A stretch of 64,000 nt of DNA from Paraspadella gotoi (GCA_051294375.1 CM119263.1:18562628-18626627); one strand, 5' to 3'. Shown: positions 13,586 through 25,067, counted from the first letter of the stretch. Notes: a model not told the origin generated them from the letters alone. Program-made: numbers and translations.

Positions 13586-14254
13586 GGTGACAACCTATTC
13601 TGGTCACAAAAAAGGGGTACCTCATTTTATAATATGAAGCCTTCCGTATATATTTTAGAAAGAAGCAAAAATATTGCTTAACCATAATTCATTTGCTTAA
13701 AGTAAGAGAGCAAAATGAGAAAACAAACTAACTAAATGTTTAAAGTGAATACATTTTCGGAATCGCCAGGAGCTTAGTTTTCTGAATTTGTACTCCATTT
13801 TGGCCTATTTTGAAGTTGATTTGAATGATCCTTTTTCTTAAGCAATGTTAACCGAAATATTTTTCTCCTTTCTGCAAAATTTTTTTTCTTTTTTGATCAG
13901 TAAAACTTACTTTATTCGTCCATATACTATAGACTACTCACTTAGTTATTTATTTTTTTTATGTATCATGTATCATGAGAAAAATAAATTAAATAAGTTT
14001 TTGTTTTTTTGAATTTCAATTTGGGAACTTTGGTGATTTTTTTGTGATAGATACTTTTGAACCGGTTTGATAATTTATAACCTATCAAAGGGGTTAACAT
14101 TTTAGATTTAAATTCAATTCAATTAAGAAAAAAATCAAAGCAAAATTTTTCATTGTTACTTTCTTTTTTCTCATGTTTCCATCTTCCTTCGACTTTCTCA
14201 AAACTTTCACAATATGTCGTTCCCTGTAGTGAGTGAAAAGTGGAAAGGTGAAAA

Positions 14255-14520
14255 AATTTTAAAAAATAGAAACTTAGAGATGAAACGGAAAAAATTCCGT
14301 TGTAATAGCAAGTTTTTTTATTTTTATTAATGTACATGTTTCGACTCTTAGTATTAGCGAGTCTTCATCAGCTGATGCTGATCAGCTGATGAAGACATCG
14401 TAATACTAAGAGTCGAAACACTGTACAAGATTTTGTAACATTAATAAAAATAAAAAAAATTGCCTATTCAGCAAACGAATTTTTCGTTTCATCTCTAAAC
14501 TATTTTAAATTAGCAAAATG
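14255..14520. repeat. Fold-back palindrome with arms over 100 bp
   Basis: The two halves mirror each other from TTAGAGATGAAACG (left, about 14274) to CGTTTCATCTCTAAA (right, about 14484). In between, TTTATTTTTATTAATG and TTTCGACTCTTAGTATTA on the left return as reverse complements on the right. The centre is nearly perfect: 14363-14376 pairs with 14381-14394 around a GCTG loop. The arms have diverged by small substitutions and indels. Each arm contains a hammerhead-like core, so this may be two head-to-head ends of a Penelope-like retroelement; that origin is inferred. Confidence 0.75.
14338..14371 (-). ncRNA. Hammerhead-ribozyme-like core
   Basis: Read on the minus strand from 14371: CTGATGA, one A, GACTC, an 11-base loop, GAGTC, then GAAAC. 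The CUGAUGA and GAAA boxes flanking a perfect 5-bp helix II are the conserved elements of hammerhead ribozymes, which occur in Penelope-like elements. The other arm repeats the boxes on the plus strand (CTGATGA at 14386-14392, GAAAC at 14415-14419), but its helix II is eroded (GACAT opposite GAGTC). Against the call: there is one extra A between the CUGAUGA box and helix II, and helices I and III with a cleavage site are not clearly present. Catalysis is therefore doubtful. Confidence 0.35.
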
Positions 14521-15453
14521 AAATCAAAAATACAAAATAAGAAACTATAAGGAATACTAGGGAAAGATAACCGTCCGAAGGAGGCCAGCGTTAATTCTAC
14601 AGAATCAATTGGGGCCAAGAATAGGGAATGCAATTTCTCTTTAAAAATGTTAATGCTAAATGAAGGCGAGGAAAAAAAAAAATCACTGCTCTAAAAACCA
14701 AAAACATTAGACTTATAAAATGGAATTTTTAATCAACAAATTTTGGAAAGAACGAATTCTTAATTTACGAAAACCGGTTGACACCAAAACCATCAAAAGG
14801 GTTAACAATTCGTCTTCGTGTTATTTAATGTCAAGGATAGAGCACCGAAAACTATATAAACAAGAAAAGCTACTGAAACTCGTGAAACTCGTTAAGTTTA
14901 TTGCATGTATTCTTTCTATCAAATCACTTTTTATATTTTTTTAAAAAGATGAGGTACGCATTATTAATCGTAAGCATCTTTGGTAAGTTACTAAAAATAA
15001 ACACTTAATCTTAAGAAAAGTCAAAATGCTAACTCGAATATTATTTTCAGTGTTGTGATTTTTTCTGACGAGTTCTTTGGCAAAACCAGTAAAAAGAAGC
15101 GGAAATGGATCAAGAAGCTGAGATGGTACAGTTTAAAATAATGTACAATTATATTATAACAATAATAATGACCCTTTTTCATTTTACAGAATTCAATATT
15201 AAGAGGAATATGCAACAAATACGGAGCTATATATTTTCAAATAGGGTAAATAAAAACATTCTAAATTATTCTAAAGAAAGCCTAAATCTTCTTACTGCAT
15301 TCCTCTTTTATATTCTCCTATTCTCATGTAAATTTTGGGTTTGTTTTTTTACTTTAATTTTGATTTTCTTATAGACTTTAAAACGTATAATTGGTAAAGA
15401 TAATTGATAAACATATCGAAACTGCTCTTTCCTTTTTTAGTGGAGGATGGACA

Positions 15454-15560
15454 AGCATCCGCTGCCAACAGGGCGGTCGGGCGAGGATAGCCCATCACAT
15501 GGGTAGTAGCACCCGAAGTTAGTCGTATGCAAAACGTCGAGATACCGGGATTAAGCTTCC
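15454..15560 (+). other. GC-rich island with 5S rRNA-like segment
   Basis: Within AT-rich flanks, GTCGGGCGAGGATAG near 15476 resembles the segment GTCGGGCGCGGTTAG of arthropod 5S rRNA (13 of 15 identical from memory of the family). An ATGGG follows at a spacing similar to that in 5S rRNA. This is the internal pol III promoter region. The rest does not align convincingly, and neither 5S end is visible, so it is at best a remnant or a 5S-derived SINE head. It could be chance similarity. Confidence 0.2.
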
Positions 15561-16376
15561 TTGTTATTTACTACCATAGGATTATAAAAAAATGAATTAG
15601 CATTGTAGTTCACACATATTCTGTATAATATCATACGGCACGAAATACGTCTTATTTTTTTTAGATTCTATTCTTATCCGGACGATCGTTTATTTTTCCT
15701 CTAATGTAGCAGGAAAAAATTACATTTCGTCATAAATTGATGAATGCATAATTTGTATATATCTTGAAAGCAATATATTCGGTGAAAAATATTTTCCCAA
15801 TTTGGAAAAATTAATAATAATAATTAATTTTAAGTCTCGCATTTGTTGGTGATTTATATTTATATCAAAAACTAACGTGTCACTTGTCCTCAAATTTAGA
15901 TAGCCAGTTCTCACTTCATAACGATGGAAAAAAACCAAATCATGACATTTTTAAACTTTTATAAAAAAATTGAATTAAAAAAATGCGAGACTTTCCTTTG
16001 GTCTCCACCGCCCTTCCGCTCGTCCATAATTTTCTTTGATTTATCTCTCCATCCTACTTTCCCTCTCTCCATCCTTATATCTCTCTCTCTCTTCTTCTTT
16101 CCTTTCCTCCTTCCCTCGCCCGAAATGGACCCGCGGAGATTCGATGCCAGCCTCGATTTGCGTCTCATCGCCAGACGAGTGGCTCATCAATGGACGACAT
16201 TTCTGGGACACGAGATCGAATTTTGAAGGAATTGGAAGGAGAAGAGAGAAGGGAAAGAGAGAGAGAAATGGGAAAAGGGAATAGAGGAGAAATGAGAGAG
16301 GAAGAATAGAGGGGAAAGAGACGTGAAGGAGGAGAGAAAAATTGGACGACGGGGGAGAAGGGAGATGTAGAAAAGA

Positions 16377-16423
16377 GTGAAGAGTGAAGAGTGAAGAGTG
16401 AAGAGTGAAGAGTGAAGAGTGAA
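16377..16423. repeat. Heptanucleotide (GAAGAGT)n array
   Basis: About six and a half perfect tandem copies of GAAGAGT inside a longer purine-only stretch. Confidence 0.95.
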
Positions 16424-16782
16424 CAGAACCGAGATGAGCGATAGAGGAAAAGTTGGCCTACGTCGGAGAAGAAGTAGCCGAAGGAAAGAAATAAAAAGAA
16501 GGAGAGGAAGGAGATGTAAGAAAAGGTAAGTAGGTCGAGAAAAAAAAGGAGGATGGAGGAAGAAGAAAAAGAGGAAAGGAGGAAGAAGAGGAGAGAGCGA
16601 AAGATGAACACGAAGGAAAAGAAGGAGGAGGAAGACCACGCAACGTTTCTCTGTCTCGTTCTCTCGCTCTCTCGTTCCCGGTCGGTCACGGGAACTCAGA
16701 CAATCNNNNNNNNNNAAAAGAGAATTGAGGCAAGAATACGTCATCGCTGCTGTAGTAGATGATGGGGAAAATTTGTTGTTTT

Positions 16783-17110
16783 GGAGAGTCATGTTGATGT
16801 TGTTGATGATGATGATGTTGTTGATGATGATAATGATGACGATGATGATGATGATAATGATGTTGATCATAATGATGACGATGATGATGACGATGATGAT
16901 GATGATAATGATGTTGATGATGATGAAGATAATGTTGATGTTGTTGATGATGATGATGATATTGAAGTTGATGATAATGATAATGATAAAGACGATGAAG
17001 ATGATGAGGATGATGATGATGATGTTGATGATAATGATAATGACGATGATGATAACGACGCCGATGATGATGTTGTTGATGATGATGAAAATTATGATGA
17101 TGATTACAAA
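16783..17110. repeat. Interrupted (GAT)n trinucleotide tract
   Basis: More than 300 bases built from GAT, with AAT, GTT and GAC variants. The open frames through it (poly-Asp, poly-Met) are artefacts of the repeat: no other coding signal flanks them. Confidence 0.93.
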
Positions 17111-17295
17111 GATAATAATAAAGTTATGAAGAACAGGTTATCAATAATTACGTTGATGATGACGGTACTGACGATTTGAGTGTCCCAAGTAATGAATTTT
17201 AAATTATATTTAGGCACACCTCGATCACGGTTATTACAATCATTTTTGTACCTCTACATGTATTCAAAAGAGAATGAATTAATAATGATAACCAT

Positions 17296-17597
17296 CATCA
17301 TCATCATCATCATCATAATCATCATCATCATANNNNNNNNNNNNNNNNNNNNNNNNNNNNNNNNNNNNNNNNNNNNNNNNNNNNNNNNNNNNNNNNNNNN
17401 NNNNNNNNNNNNNNNNNNNNNNNNNNNNNNNNNNNNNNNNNNNNNNNNNNNNNNNNNNNNNNNNNNNNNNNNNNNNNNNNNNNNNNNNNNNNNNNNNNNN
17501 NNNNNNNNNNNNNNNNNNNNNNNNNNNNNNNNNNNNNNNNNNNNNNNNNNNNNNNNNNNNNNNNNNNNNNNNNNNNNNNNNNNNNNNNNNNNNNNNN

Positions 17598-17631
<34 letters not shown>
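17296..17631. repeat. (ATC)n tract with internal gap
   Basis: ATC/CAT triplets flank the gap 17333-17597 on both sides, so the unknown bases probably continue the same repeat. It is the reverse complement of the GAT tract that ends about 190 bases upstream. Confidence 0.9.
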
Positions 17632-19352
17632 GCCAGGTTTCCCTTTCCCCTACCACGCGTCGCTCCACATCGACGTCGCGGAAGAGACAATAACACGTTT
17701 GTAAATCNNNNNNNNNNNNNNNNNNNNNNNNNNNNNNNNNNNNNNNNNNNNNNNNNNNNNNNNNNNNNNNNNNNNNNNNNNNNNNNNNNNNNNNNNNNNN
17801 NNNNNNNNNNNNNNNNNNNNNNNNNNNNNNNNNNNNNNNNNNNNNNNNNNNNNNNNNNNNNNNNNNNNNNNNNNNNNNNNNNNNNNNNNNNNNNNNNNNN
17901 NNNNNNNNNNNNNNNNNNNCTACGAACTCACGCCTCCTGATTGTCTCCCCGTCGCGCCCTTTCTCTTTTCCAAAACCCGTAACCCAATGACGGGTGAATT
18001 TAAGTGTTCCATTTTCGGTTTTGTGTTCCTNNNNNNNNNNNNNNNNNNNNNNNNNNNNNNNNNNNNNNNNNNNNNNNNNNNNNNNNNNNNNNNNNNNNNN
18101 NNNNNNNNNNNNNNNNNNNNNNNNNNNNNNNNNNNNNNNNNNNNNNNNNNNNNNNNNNNNNNNNNNNNNNNNNNNNNNNNNNNNNNNNNNNNNNNNNNNN
18201 NNNNNNNNNNNNNNNNNNNNNNNNNNNNNNNNNNNNNNNNNNNNNNNNNNNNNNNNNNNNNNNNNNNNNNNNNNNNNNNNNNNNNNNNNNNNNNNNNNNN
18301 NNNNNNNNNNNNNNNNNNNNNNNNNNNNNNNNNNNNNNNNNNNNNNNNNNNNNNNNNNNNNNNNNNNNNNNNNNNNNNNNNNNNNNNNNNNNNNNNNNNN
18401 NNNNNNNNNNNNNNNNNNNNNNNNNNNNNNNNNNNNNNNNNNNNNNNNNNNNNNNNNNNNNNNNNNNNNNNNNNNNNNNNNNNNNNNNNNNNNNNNNNNN
18501 NNNNNNNNNNNNNNNNNNNNNNNNNNNNNNNNNNNNNNNNTCTCTCTCTCTCTCTCTCTCTCATTTGCGCTAGAGAGCGTGAAATTGAAGTGTCACTGGT
18601 AATATAACTGAGAAAAACCGTAATAGAAAAAAAACCTGTGGTGTTACTTCTACAACGGCGGTATGCGTGAAAACGACTTACCGCTTTCCAAGAGAGGGCG
18701 TGCCTGCGCGTCGCGTGATATTCAAATTCCGATTCTTCGAGTAAAAACCGGTCGACGATGACGACGACAAAGATGAGGATGAAGATGATAGTCAAGTATT
18801 CAAGAACAAATCTTCGGAATCCGCGATGAAAGAAAAGAGGAAAAAAAAACATTTCAGAGAAAATTTTAGAATTCAGGATTAACTTGACCCTGGATGCGGT
18901 ATCGACTAGGAAGGGTCGAGCCTTCTGGTTTTTTCCTCCAATCATCGGCCGAGTTTAAGTAGAATCACGGCGAATGAGAATGGGAAGAAGCGACGAAGCG
19001 AATTCGTGACGTTCACGCATTGAGTTCTCAACCATGGATGGAACCAGTTCCATCCTACCATGGAATCCAAACTTTCGATTGGCCGATTCGATTTTCTCGA
19101 ATCGTGATTGGTCGTAAAGGTCGTCCTTATTTCGGACATCGACTTCTTTGACGACGTCGTCGTTCTTATCGTCGTCGCCGTCGCCGTCCGTGCATCAGAG
19201 ACGGAATGGAAAACGAGGAAGCTGCGTGTCAACGGACAGAGCAGATTTTCCGTAGAGTTCTGTCAAAGAAAATTTAAGTTTCTTCCCTTTCGGAAAAAAC
19301 CCCGCTATTTCGCCCATAATAGATCGCGCAACGAGAAAGCCTTGGTCGCGCG

Positions 19353-19480
<128 letters not shown>

Positions 19481-19639
19481 CGGCACTAGTTCTCGTCATT
19501 CTCCTCCTCTTTCCCTTCGACTTCGATTCGATTTTGCGTCAATTTTTTTCTTCTTTTTATTTTTCTGTTGCAGAAATCGAACTTGTCCCGCCTCATTCGT
19601 CCGTTTACATTTGACAAAAAATCTCGAGACTTCGAAGTT

Positions 19640-19979
19640 GTGCTTTTACTCTGTTCACTAGTCAGAACTCACGAAACGAAACTTTTTTTCATTTTCCGAT
19701 TTACTCTTTCTTCGCGACAAAGTCTTTTTATCAATTTTTCCATCCTGCATCTGAATTCCTCGGATATTAATCCCTCGCCCGGAATTAAAATTTAAGGACA
19801 AAGATTAAAAAAAAGCTGGACCCATATAGCCGAATCGCATCGTCGTTGTCGTTGTCGTCGTTGTCGTTGACAAGAATTAGAGAAGCGAACTCCGTCGACG
19901 ATCCACTCCAGCTCCGTGACCGACTTTGTTCCGTCCTCAAATCGTCGCGACCGACCAACTCGTCTATCATCTCTTGACA
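19640..19979 (+). promoter_or_regulatory. Presumed 5' UTR/promoter of anosmin-1
   Basis: The 340 bases before the start codon carry a short GTCGTT/GTCGTC repeat (about 19840-19870) and in-frame stop codons further up. I see no clear TATA box, and the transcription start was not located. The role rests only on position directly upstream of the signal-peptide exon. Confidence 0.4.
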
Positions 19980-20286
19980 ATGTCGCCCGTATTCCATCGC
20001 GTACTCATCCTACTCGCTTGCTGCATCAACGTCCTAGGCAAAAATGGAATCCATCGACCGTTGGTGTCGGCGCGTTGCAAGGCCCGCTGCCTGAAGGAAC
20101 TCGACGATCTGCTGGAGAATCTCGACTCTTTGGAGGCGGGATTGTCGGACAATCAGGGCAGCGCGTCGGCGGCGGCGGCTGCTGCGGGGGTGTTCCATCA
20201 TTTCCAACGGAAGCCCTCGCTCATGACTTGTCTGCAGGAACAGTCTTGCGCGTCTTGTATTCGACCCTGCGATCTCATATTCACGG
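19980..20286 (+). CDS. Kal1: Anosmin-1 (KAL1 family), first coding exon, partial gene
   Basis: Anosmin-1 is a secreted, heparan-sulfate-binding extracellular matrix glycoprotein that guides axons and modulates FGF signalling. This exon encodes 102 residues plus one base of the next codon. Residues 1-20 form a signal peptide (hydrophobic core VLILLACCINVLG). Next comes the N-terminal cysteine-rich region: ARCKARCL at 31-38, then FHHFQRKPSLMTC at 72-84 and a cysteine cluster at 84, 90, 93 and 97. The spacing C-x3-C and C-x5-C-x2-C-x3-C equals that of vertebrate anosmin-1, as does the ARCxxRCL and HFQ...SL context. C37 to C84 is about 23 residues longer than in human, owing to an acidic Leu-rich and Ala-rich insert (about 39-70). 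The start chosen is the Met that begins the signal peptide; an in-frame ATG 18 codons upstream would spoil it. A GTAAGT donor follows at 20287 (phase 1). The WAP and fibronectin III exons were not found. Confidence 0.87.
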
Positions 20287-21140
20287 GTAAGTCTTGTGAA
20301 AAACTTTTTAAACCGTCTTTTAAAAGTTTTATCAGCTGCACTTTTTTGTATTAATTTTAGTTAGTTATTTTTCTGAAGAAACATGACTTTCTCTAAAAAA
20401 AGAAGCATTTCCTCCATGAAGGGAATCGCCGCAATATTCAATGCATTTGTTTTCCCACTGAAAATATTCAGTTTTAATTTTTTATTCGATATAAAAATCG
20501 ATATTTTTCCTCCAATTTTTTTTTCTCTCTCAATCTCTCACGCACCGGCGCGTCAATTTTTTTCACGATCACTCCTTTCACTCTCTTCACAACATCCACG
20601 CAATTTGCATTCTTCACTCGATACATTCGACTCTCCGCCACACCTTTAAAACCCCAACGGCGTCGAAGCCACTTAAGCCGTTCACACCTCTCACGCCATT
20701 CGCGTCTTTCACATCGACGCCACGTATCACATCGACGTCGTTTCGTATCGGTTTATGGAAATTAGATATTTCTTTTTCTCCGCCCCTCTCGCTCGCTCTC
20801 TTACTTTCTCTCGCTCTCTCTATCGCATTCTCTCGGAGTCTCGCTATCGCATTCTCTTGCTCCGCAGCGCGCTCGACGGAGATAGAGAGATAGACTATAC
20901 AAAGGCGACGTATTGATTTATGCAAATGAGATTTTAGCACCTTCCGCGCTCCCCCGGTATGTCGTCATCGACGGACGGAAGAGGGAGTTGGAGAAACCGG
21001 GAGAGGTAGAGAGACAGAGTCATTGCCACTCCACACCTCCACGTAGATTATTGGAAAAACGACAGAATTGCATTTTTTTTTCTTTATTCGCCTTATCGGG
21101 TGAGGGGCAATGAACCTGGTTGTTTGAGTGAACATGATAG

Positions 21141-21270
<130 letters not shown>

Positions 21271-21530
21271 TAAAAGAGAGGGTTTGATAGCCGAATATCG
21301 ATTTATTTATGACGCTGGACAATTTAGCAGCGAAGGATCAGATAAAACGAAAAAACTATAACCATATATATATTTAAAGCGGCGTTTGTGAATCGGGTCG
21401 AATTCTTTGTCTCCCGCGTCAAAAATTAAAAAGGCAATAACAATATTTCTTCCCGCGATTTTGACGATGGTTAATTCACGAGTCGCCTCATCGAATGTGT
21501 CATTCTCAGAGTAAATACCGAAGCTGCGTA

Positions 21531-21608
21531 GCGATGCAGTGTAGCGACGCAGTGGAGCGACGCAGTGGAGCGACGCACAGTAGTGAGTCAGTGGAGCGTA
21601 ACGCAGAG
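21531..21608. repeat. 13-bp minisatellite
   Basis: Six units of GCGACGCAGTGGA, two of them perfect and the others with one to several changes. Confidence 0.85.
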
Positions 21609-22014
21609 TCGGCGAGCAGAAACGAATTGCGATGGACCGAACAAACAAGTTGGGCTGGAACTTGGGAACTTGGAAGAAAAGCCGAAAGGGAGGAAAGGAA
21701 AGTAAAACGAAGCGAGTAAAGCTGAAAAAAAAAGATTGACGAAAATAAAAGAAAAGAGAAAATCGAAAGAAGGCAAGAAGGCAAGAAAAAAGTAGTGGGA
21801 AAAAAATGGTCTCGGGAGAAGGAAAGGGAAAGAAAAATGTTCACGCAGCCGAAGGAAAAGAAAGAGAAACGTTAAAAAGCAAACGAGCAAGGGATAAAAC
21901 GCTAAAAAGTGTGGAACAACAAAAAATGAAACTGAACTAAACTTACAAAAGAAAAAGTGAAAAGGTTCCGTCTTTTATTTGTCACCCAAAAAAATGCGAG
22001 CCGATCGTAAAAGG

Positions 22015-22077
22015 TTATCCAAGTGATAAAATTTGTCTGAGTGATAAAAGTTATCCGAGTGATAAAAATTGTCCGAC
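22015..22077. repeat. Short tandem repeat carrying GTGATAAAA
   Basis: Three GTGATAAAA motifs preceded by CCAA, CTGA or CCGA, in units of about 16-20 bases. GATAA matches the GATA-factor consensus, but no function is shown. Confidence 0.7.
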
Positions 22078-22499
22078 CATGAATTCTTGCTCGTAAACGC
22101 GCGGGTTATTGAAGGTCCTGTTCTCGAAGAAAGAAGAGGATGATTTCCCGTTATGACGAATTCTACTCGATTGCAAACATCGAGAAAATATCGCTTTGCC
22201 AACGATGATAATCGAAATAAAACTTTGACTACCCATCAGTGAATAGGAAAAAAAACTCGCTTTCCTTGTTTGGGGTGATTTTGCTGCTGCTGCAAACCTG
22301 CTTGTTCTACTCAATTCTTTTAATGCGAGTCTTCGTTATTGCGGAAAGCATTCGAGTTTCACCGAGAAAAATCCGCCTCTAACGAAATCACGTGATCAGA
22401 AAGACCGACGCTCGAAATTCCAAATCACCGTCTTCCATCATTCCTCAGCAAAGCTCGCATCGAGCAAAAAAAATAATGACGAGAAGAGTTAGAATCGAG

Positions 22500-22620
22500 A
22501 GAGACGAGAGAGAGAGAGAGATAGACGAGAGAGAGAGAGAGAGCAGAGAGCCAGCCAGTACGAGAGAGAGAGAGAGACGAGAAGAGAGAGCACGCAGAGA
22601 GAGAGAAGAGAGAGTCACGA
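22500..22620. repeat. Imperfect GA-rich repeat
   Basis: GAGA dinucleotides broken by ACG, CCAGCC and CACG interruptions. Confidence 0.85.
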
Positions 22621-22621
22621 G

Positions 22622-22873
22622 ATGTTCATTCAGACATGTAGAGTCACAGCGGCGGTCATATTGTATGCGTTTTGCGTCGCCAACGCTGGACGCGGACTCT
22701 TTTTGTCTCGAGGCTCGGGGGGCAGGATATACGCGCCACTGTGGCAGCAGAAAGCATTTTCTCTTCTCTCTCTCTCTCTCTCTTCTTTCATACCTCTTAA
22801 CCCTCTCCCCAACTTTCTTTTTAGTTCGCCCGTCCATCTGCCTTCTCCATATTTTCCATTCTTCACTCACTGA
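22622..22873 (+). CDS. Doubtful ORF with signal-peptide-like N-terminus
   Basis: This 83-codon frame opens with MFIQTCR and a hydrophobic stretch (VTAAVILYAFCVANA), then GRGLFLSRGSGGRIYAPLWQ, before it degrades into Ser/Leu/Pro low complexity from a CT tract. The first 45 residues would suit a small secreted protein with a predicted cleavage after the ANA. I do not recognise the family, and no good splice donor lies before the CT tract. The ATG directly follows a GA repeat. Chance is the more likely explanation. Confidence 0.15.
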   Translation: MFIQTCRVTAAVILYAFCVANAGRGLFLSRGSGGRIYAPLWQQKAFSLLSLSLSSFIPLNPLPNFLFSSPVHLPSPYFPFFTH

Positions 22874-23339
22874 CACACCCATGTTCTTCGGACGTCCTCT
22901 CTACCTCTTACCTTTACCTCTCTACTCTTTACCTGCTCCTCTCTAACTCTGTTTTCCTCCTTTTCTTCGCTTCATCCAAATGAATAGTGAAAGAGAATTT
23001 GAATGGACATATTCTCCTTCTCTCCGCCTCCGACGACGACACCGAGACAACGACGAGACAAGGACGAAAGGACGCAGACGCACGGACCATTCCGGAGGCC
23101 GTGGGAACCGGCGCCGGCATCGACGCTAATGAGGCGGCGGCTTCTTCTGATTTCTTTCGCTCTTATTAGCCACCATTATTTTCTTCACTCGAAGCGCGAG
23201 AGAGAGACGGAGACGTTAAGATCATAGTTCGCAGCTCGGCTCGAGATGGAGGAAGAAGAGAGAAACATGAAGAAATATATCTTGACTGAAGCTATAATAC
23301 AGAATTGAGGTTCTTTTATCATCAATTTTCAATTTCTCA

Positions 23340-23450
23340 TCTTTCTCTCTCTCTCTCTCTCTCTGCTCTCCTACTCTCTCTCTCTACTCTCTCTCTCTCT
23401 CTTCTCTCTCATCTCTCTTCTCCTCTCTCTTCTTCTCTCTCTTTCCTCCC
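23340..23450. repeat. Imperfect (CT)n repeat
   Basis: CT dinucleotides with TACT, CATC and TTCT interruptions; the pyrimidine bias continues to about 24300. Confidence 0.9.
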
Positions 23451-24307
23451 CCAAAAACATATTGAACGCGTCCGATATGGTTGTTCAGTGGATACTTTTG
23501 ATTTCCTTCGTTATTTTTTATTTGTTCTTCTTTAGAATTTCCCCTTATTTTTTTTCTTCTCAAGTTTACCTGGAACGAATTTATGACGCCTACTTTTAGT
23601 TTAACTTTGTTCCAGATCTCCTTCTCTTTTCTCTCTCCTCTTTATCCCTCTTCTTTTTCTTTATCTTTCTTTTCTTTTTCCTCCAACCATTGTTATCTCC
23701 TTTTCCTCCCCCGCTCTCCAGTCGTCATCGATTTTTATGTTTTCTTTCCGCTTTTTTTCCTTTCCTCTCTTCCTCCTTTTCGTCCGAAGCCATTATTCAT
23801 TTTTTTTTCGGTTCTGCCGCATCCGCCTTTCATCATCTTCCATCTCATATTCAACTCGTCATTTCCGTCTATTTTTATCGTTAACTACCTCATCTTTTCT
23901 AAGATTTTTTTTTCTTATTTATTTTTCAATTCGCTGTTTATTTTCGTCTACAGATCTTCAGTGCTCTTCTTCGAAATTTTTCTTCCCTTTTTCTTGCTCA
24001 CTTTCTCAAGTTCTTTTTAGATTTACGAGCCGGATTTTAACTTTTTTCTTTAAGTTTCTTAAGAGGTACGAAAAAATAAAAAAATAACTTATCAGCTGTC
24101 TGCACCTACAGTCTCTTCTACTCTTTTTTCTTTCTTTCTTTCATTCTCTCATTTTCTCTTTCTTTAATTCATTCTCTTCTACTCTTTTTTCTTACTTTCT
24201 TTATTTTTTTCTTTCTTTATTTATTTTTTTTCTTTCTTTCTCTTTTTTTTCTTTTTTACTATATTTCGTTTTTTCTAACTTTTTTCTTCCCTCTTTTTTC
24301 TTTTCTA

Positions 24308-24378
<71 letters not shown>

Positions 24379-24432
24379 ACTATCTATCTATCTATCTATC
24401 GATCTATCTTTCTCTCTATCTATCTATCTATC
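24308..24432. repeat. (TATC)n tetranucleotide microsatellite
   Basis: About 30 units, mostly perfect, with a few interruptions (AACTATC, GATC, TCTC) toward the right end. Confidence 0.97.
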
Positions 24433-24644
24433 ATTATATCTATTTAAAATCGTATCAAAGCTCTTTCCTATCCTTCCTCCCTTTTCGTGATCTCCCTCGT
24501 TTGTTTGCGCCTCCCATTTCTTTTCTTTTTTCCTCGACTTTCCTTCAAATTCCTCTTCCTCTTCCTCCCCCTTATTCCTTCGCACGAACCTTCCGGAGAA
24601 CAAAAGACTGGAACCGTTGAGTCTGAGCGAGATGAGAGAGAGGA

Positions 24645-24659
24645 GGGAGAGCAGAGAGA

Positions 24660-24750
<91 letters not shown>

Positions 24751-24780
24751 AAGGAGGGAGGGAGGGAGAGAGAGAGAGGG
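24645..24780. repeat. Imperfect (GA)n repeat
   Basis: GA dinucleotides with AAGA and GGGA interruptions. Confidence 0.93.
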
Positions 24781-25067
24781 GGGAGGATAGATTTACGAAG
24801 GGACAGAAGGAACAGAGAAGTAGAGAAAGAGGAGAAAAATGAGAGGAGGGTTTAGGTCAAGATGAGAGGAGGAGTGAGAGAATGAAAGGAGATCAAAATC
24901 AGGGTTTGAGATGAGAAAGTCTATCGCGAAAAGGCGGAAGGCTGTTAGGGGACGATCATTCATATTTCCTTCTTTTCTCGTCGACGAACGACGCTAAACG
25001 ATCCAATCAATCAATCGATCGGTGATTCCCCAAAGACGAAGTCGGTTAAGACGACGAGGCCGTATGA

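Larger units (their letters stand above)
12712..15920. other. AT-rich non-coding region with inverted repeats
   Basis: This stretch contrasts with its flanks: AT-rich, stop-rich and poor in dinucleotide repeats. It holds two inverted-repeat structures (13107-13585 and about 14255-14520) and one GC-rich island (15454-15560), listed separately. No transposase or reverse-transcriptase reading frame is visible, so any elements here would be non-autonomous or remnants. Confidence 0.7.

Noticed and set aside
16187-16870. Minus-strand Ser/Leu/Phe-rich frame as a membrane protein
   Set aside because: It is the complement of a purine-only stretch with a heptamer repeat; the hydrophobicity is a composition artefact, and it crosses a gap.
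16781-17179. Poly-Asp/poly-Met frames as an acidic protein
   Set aside because: Every residue derives from GAT/ATG triplets; all frames through the tract are similarly open and no flanking coding signal exists.
19926-19979. Upstream in-frame ATG as the anosmin-1 start
   Set aside because: It would put 18 mostly polar residues before the signal peptide. The Met at 19980 gives a standard secretory N-terminus.
23583-24087. Overlapping Phe/Ser/Leu-rich frames as transmembrane proteins
   Set aside because: The stretch is pyrimidine-rich low complexity, and several frames are open at once.
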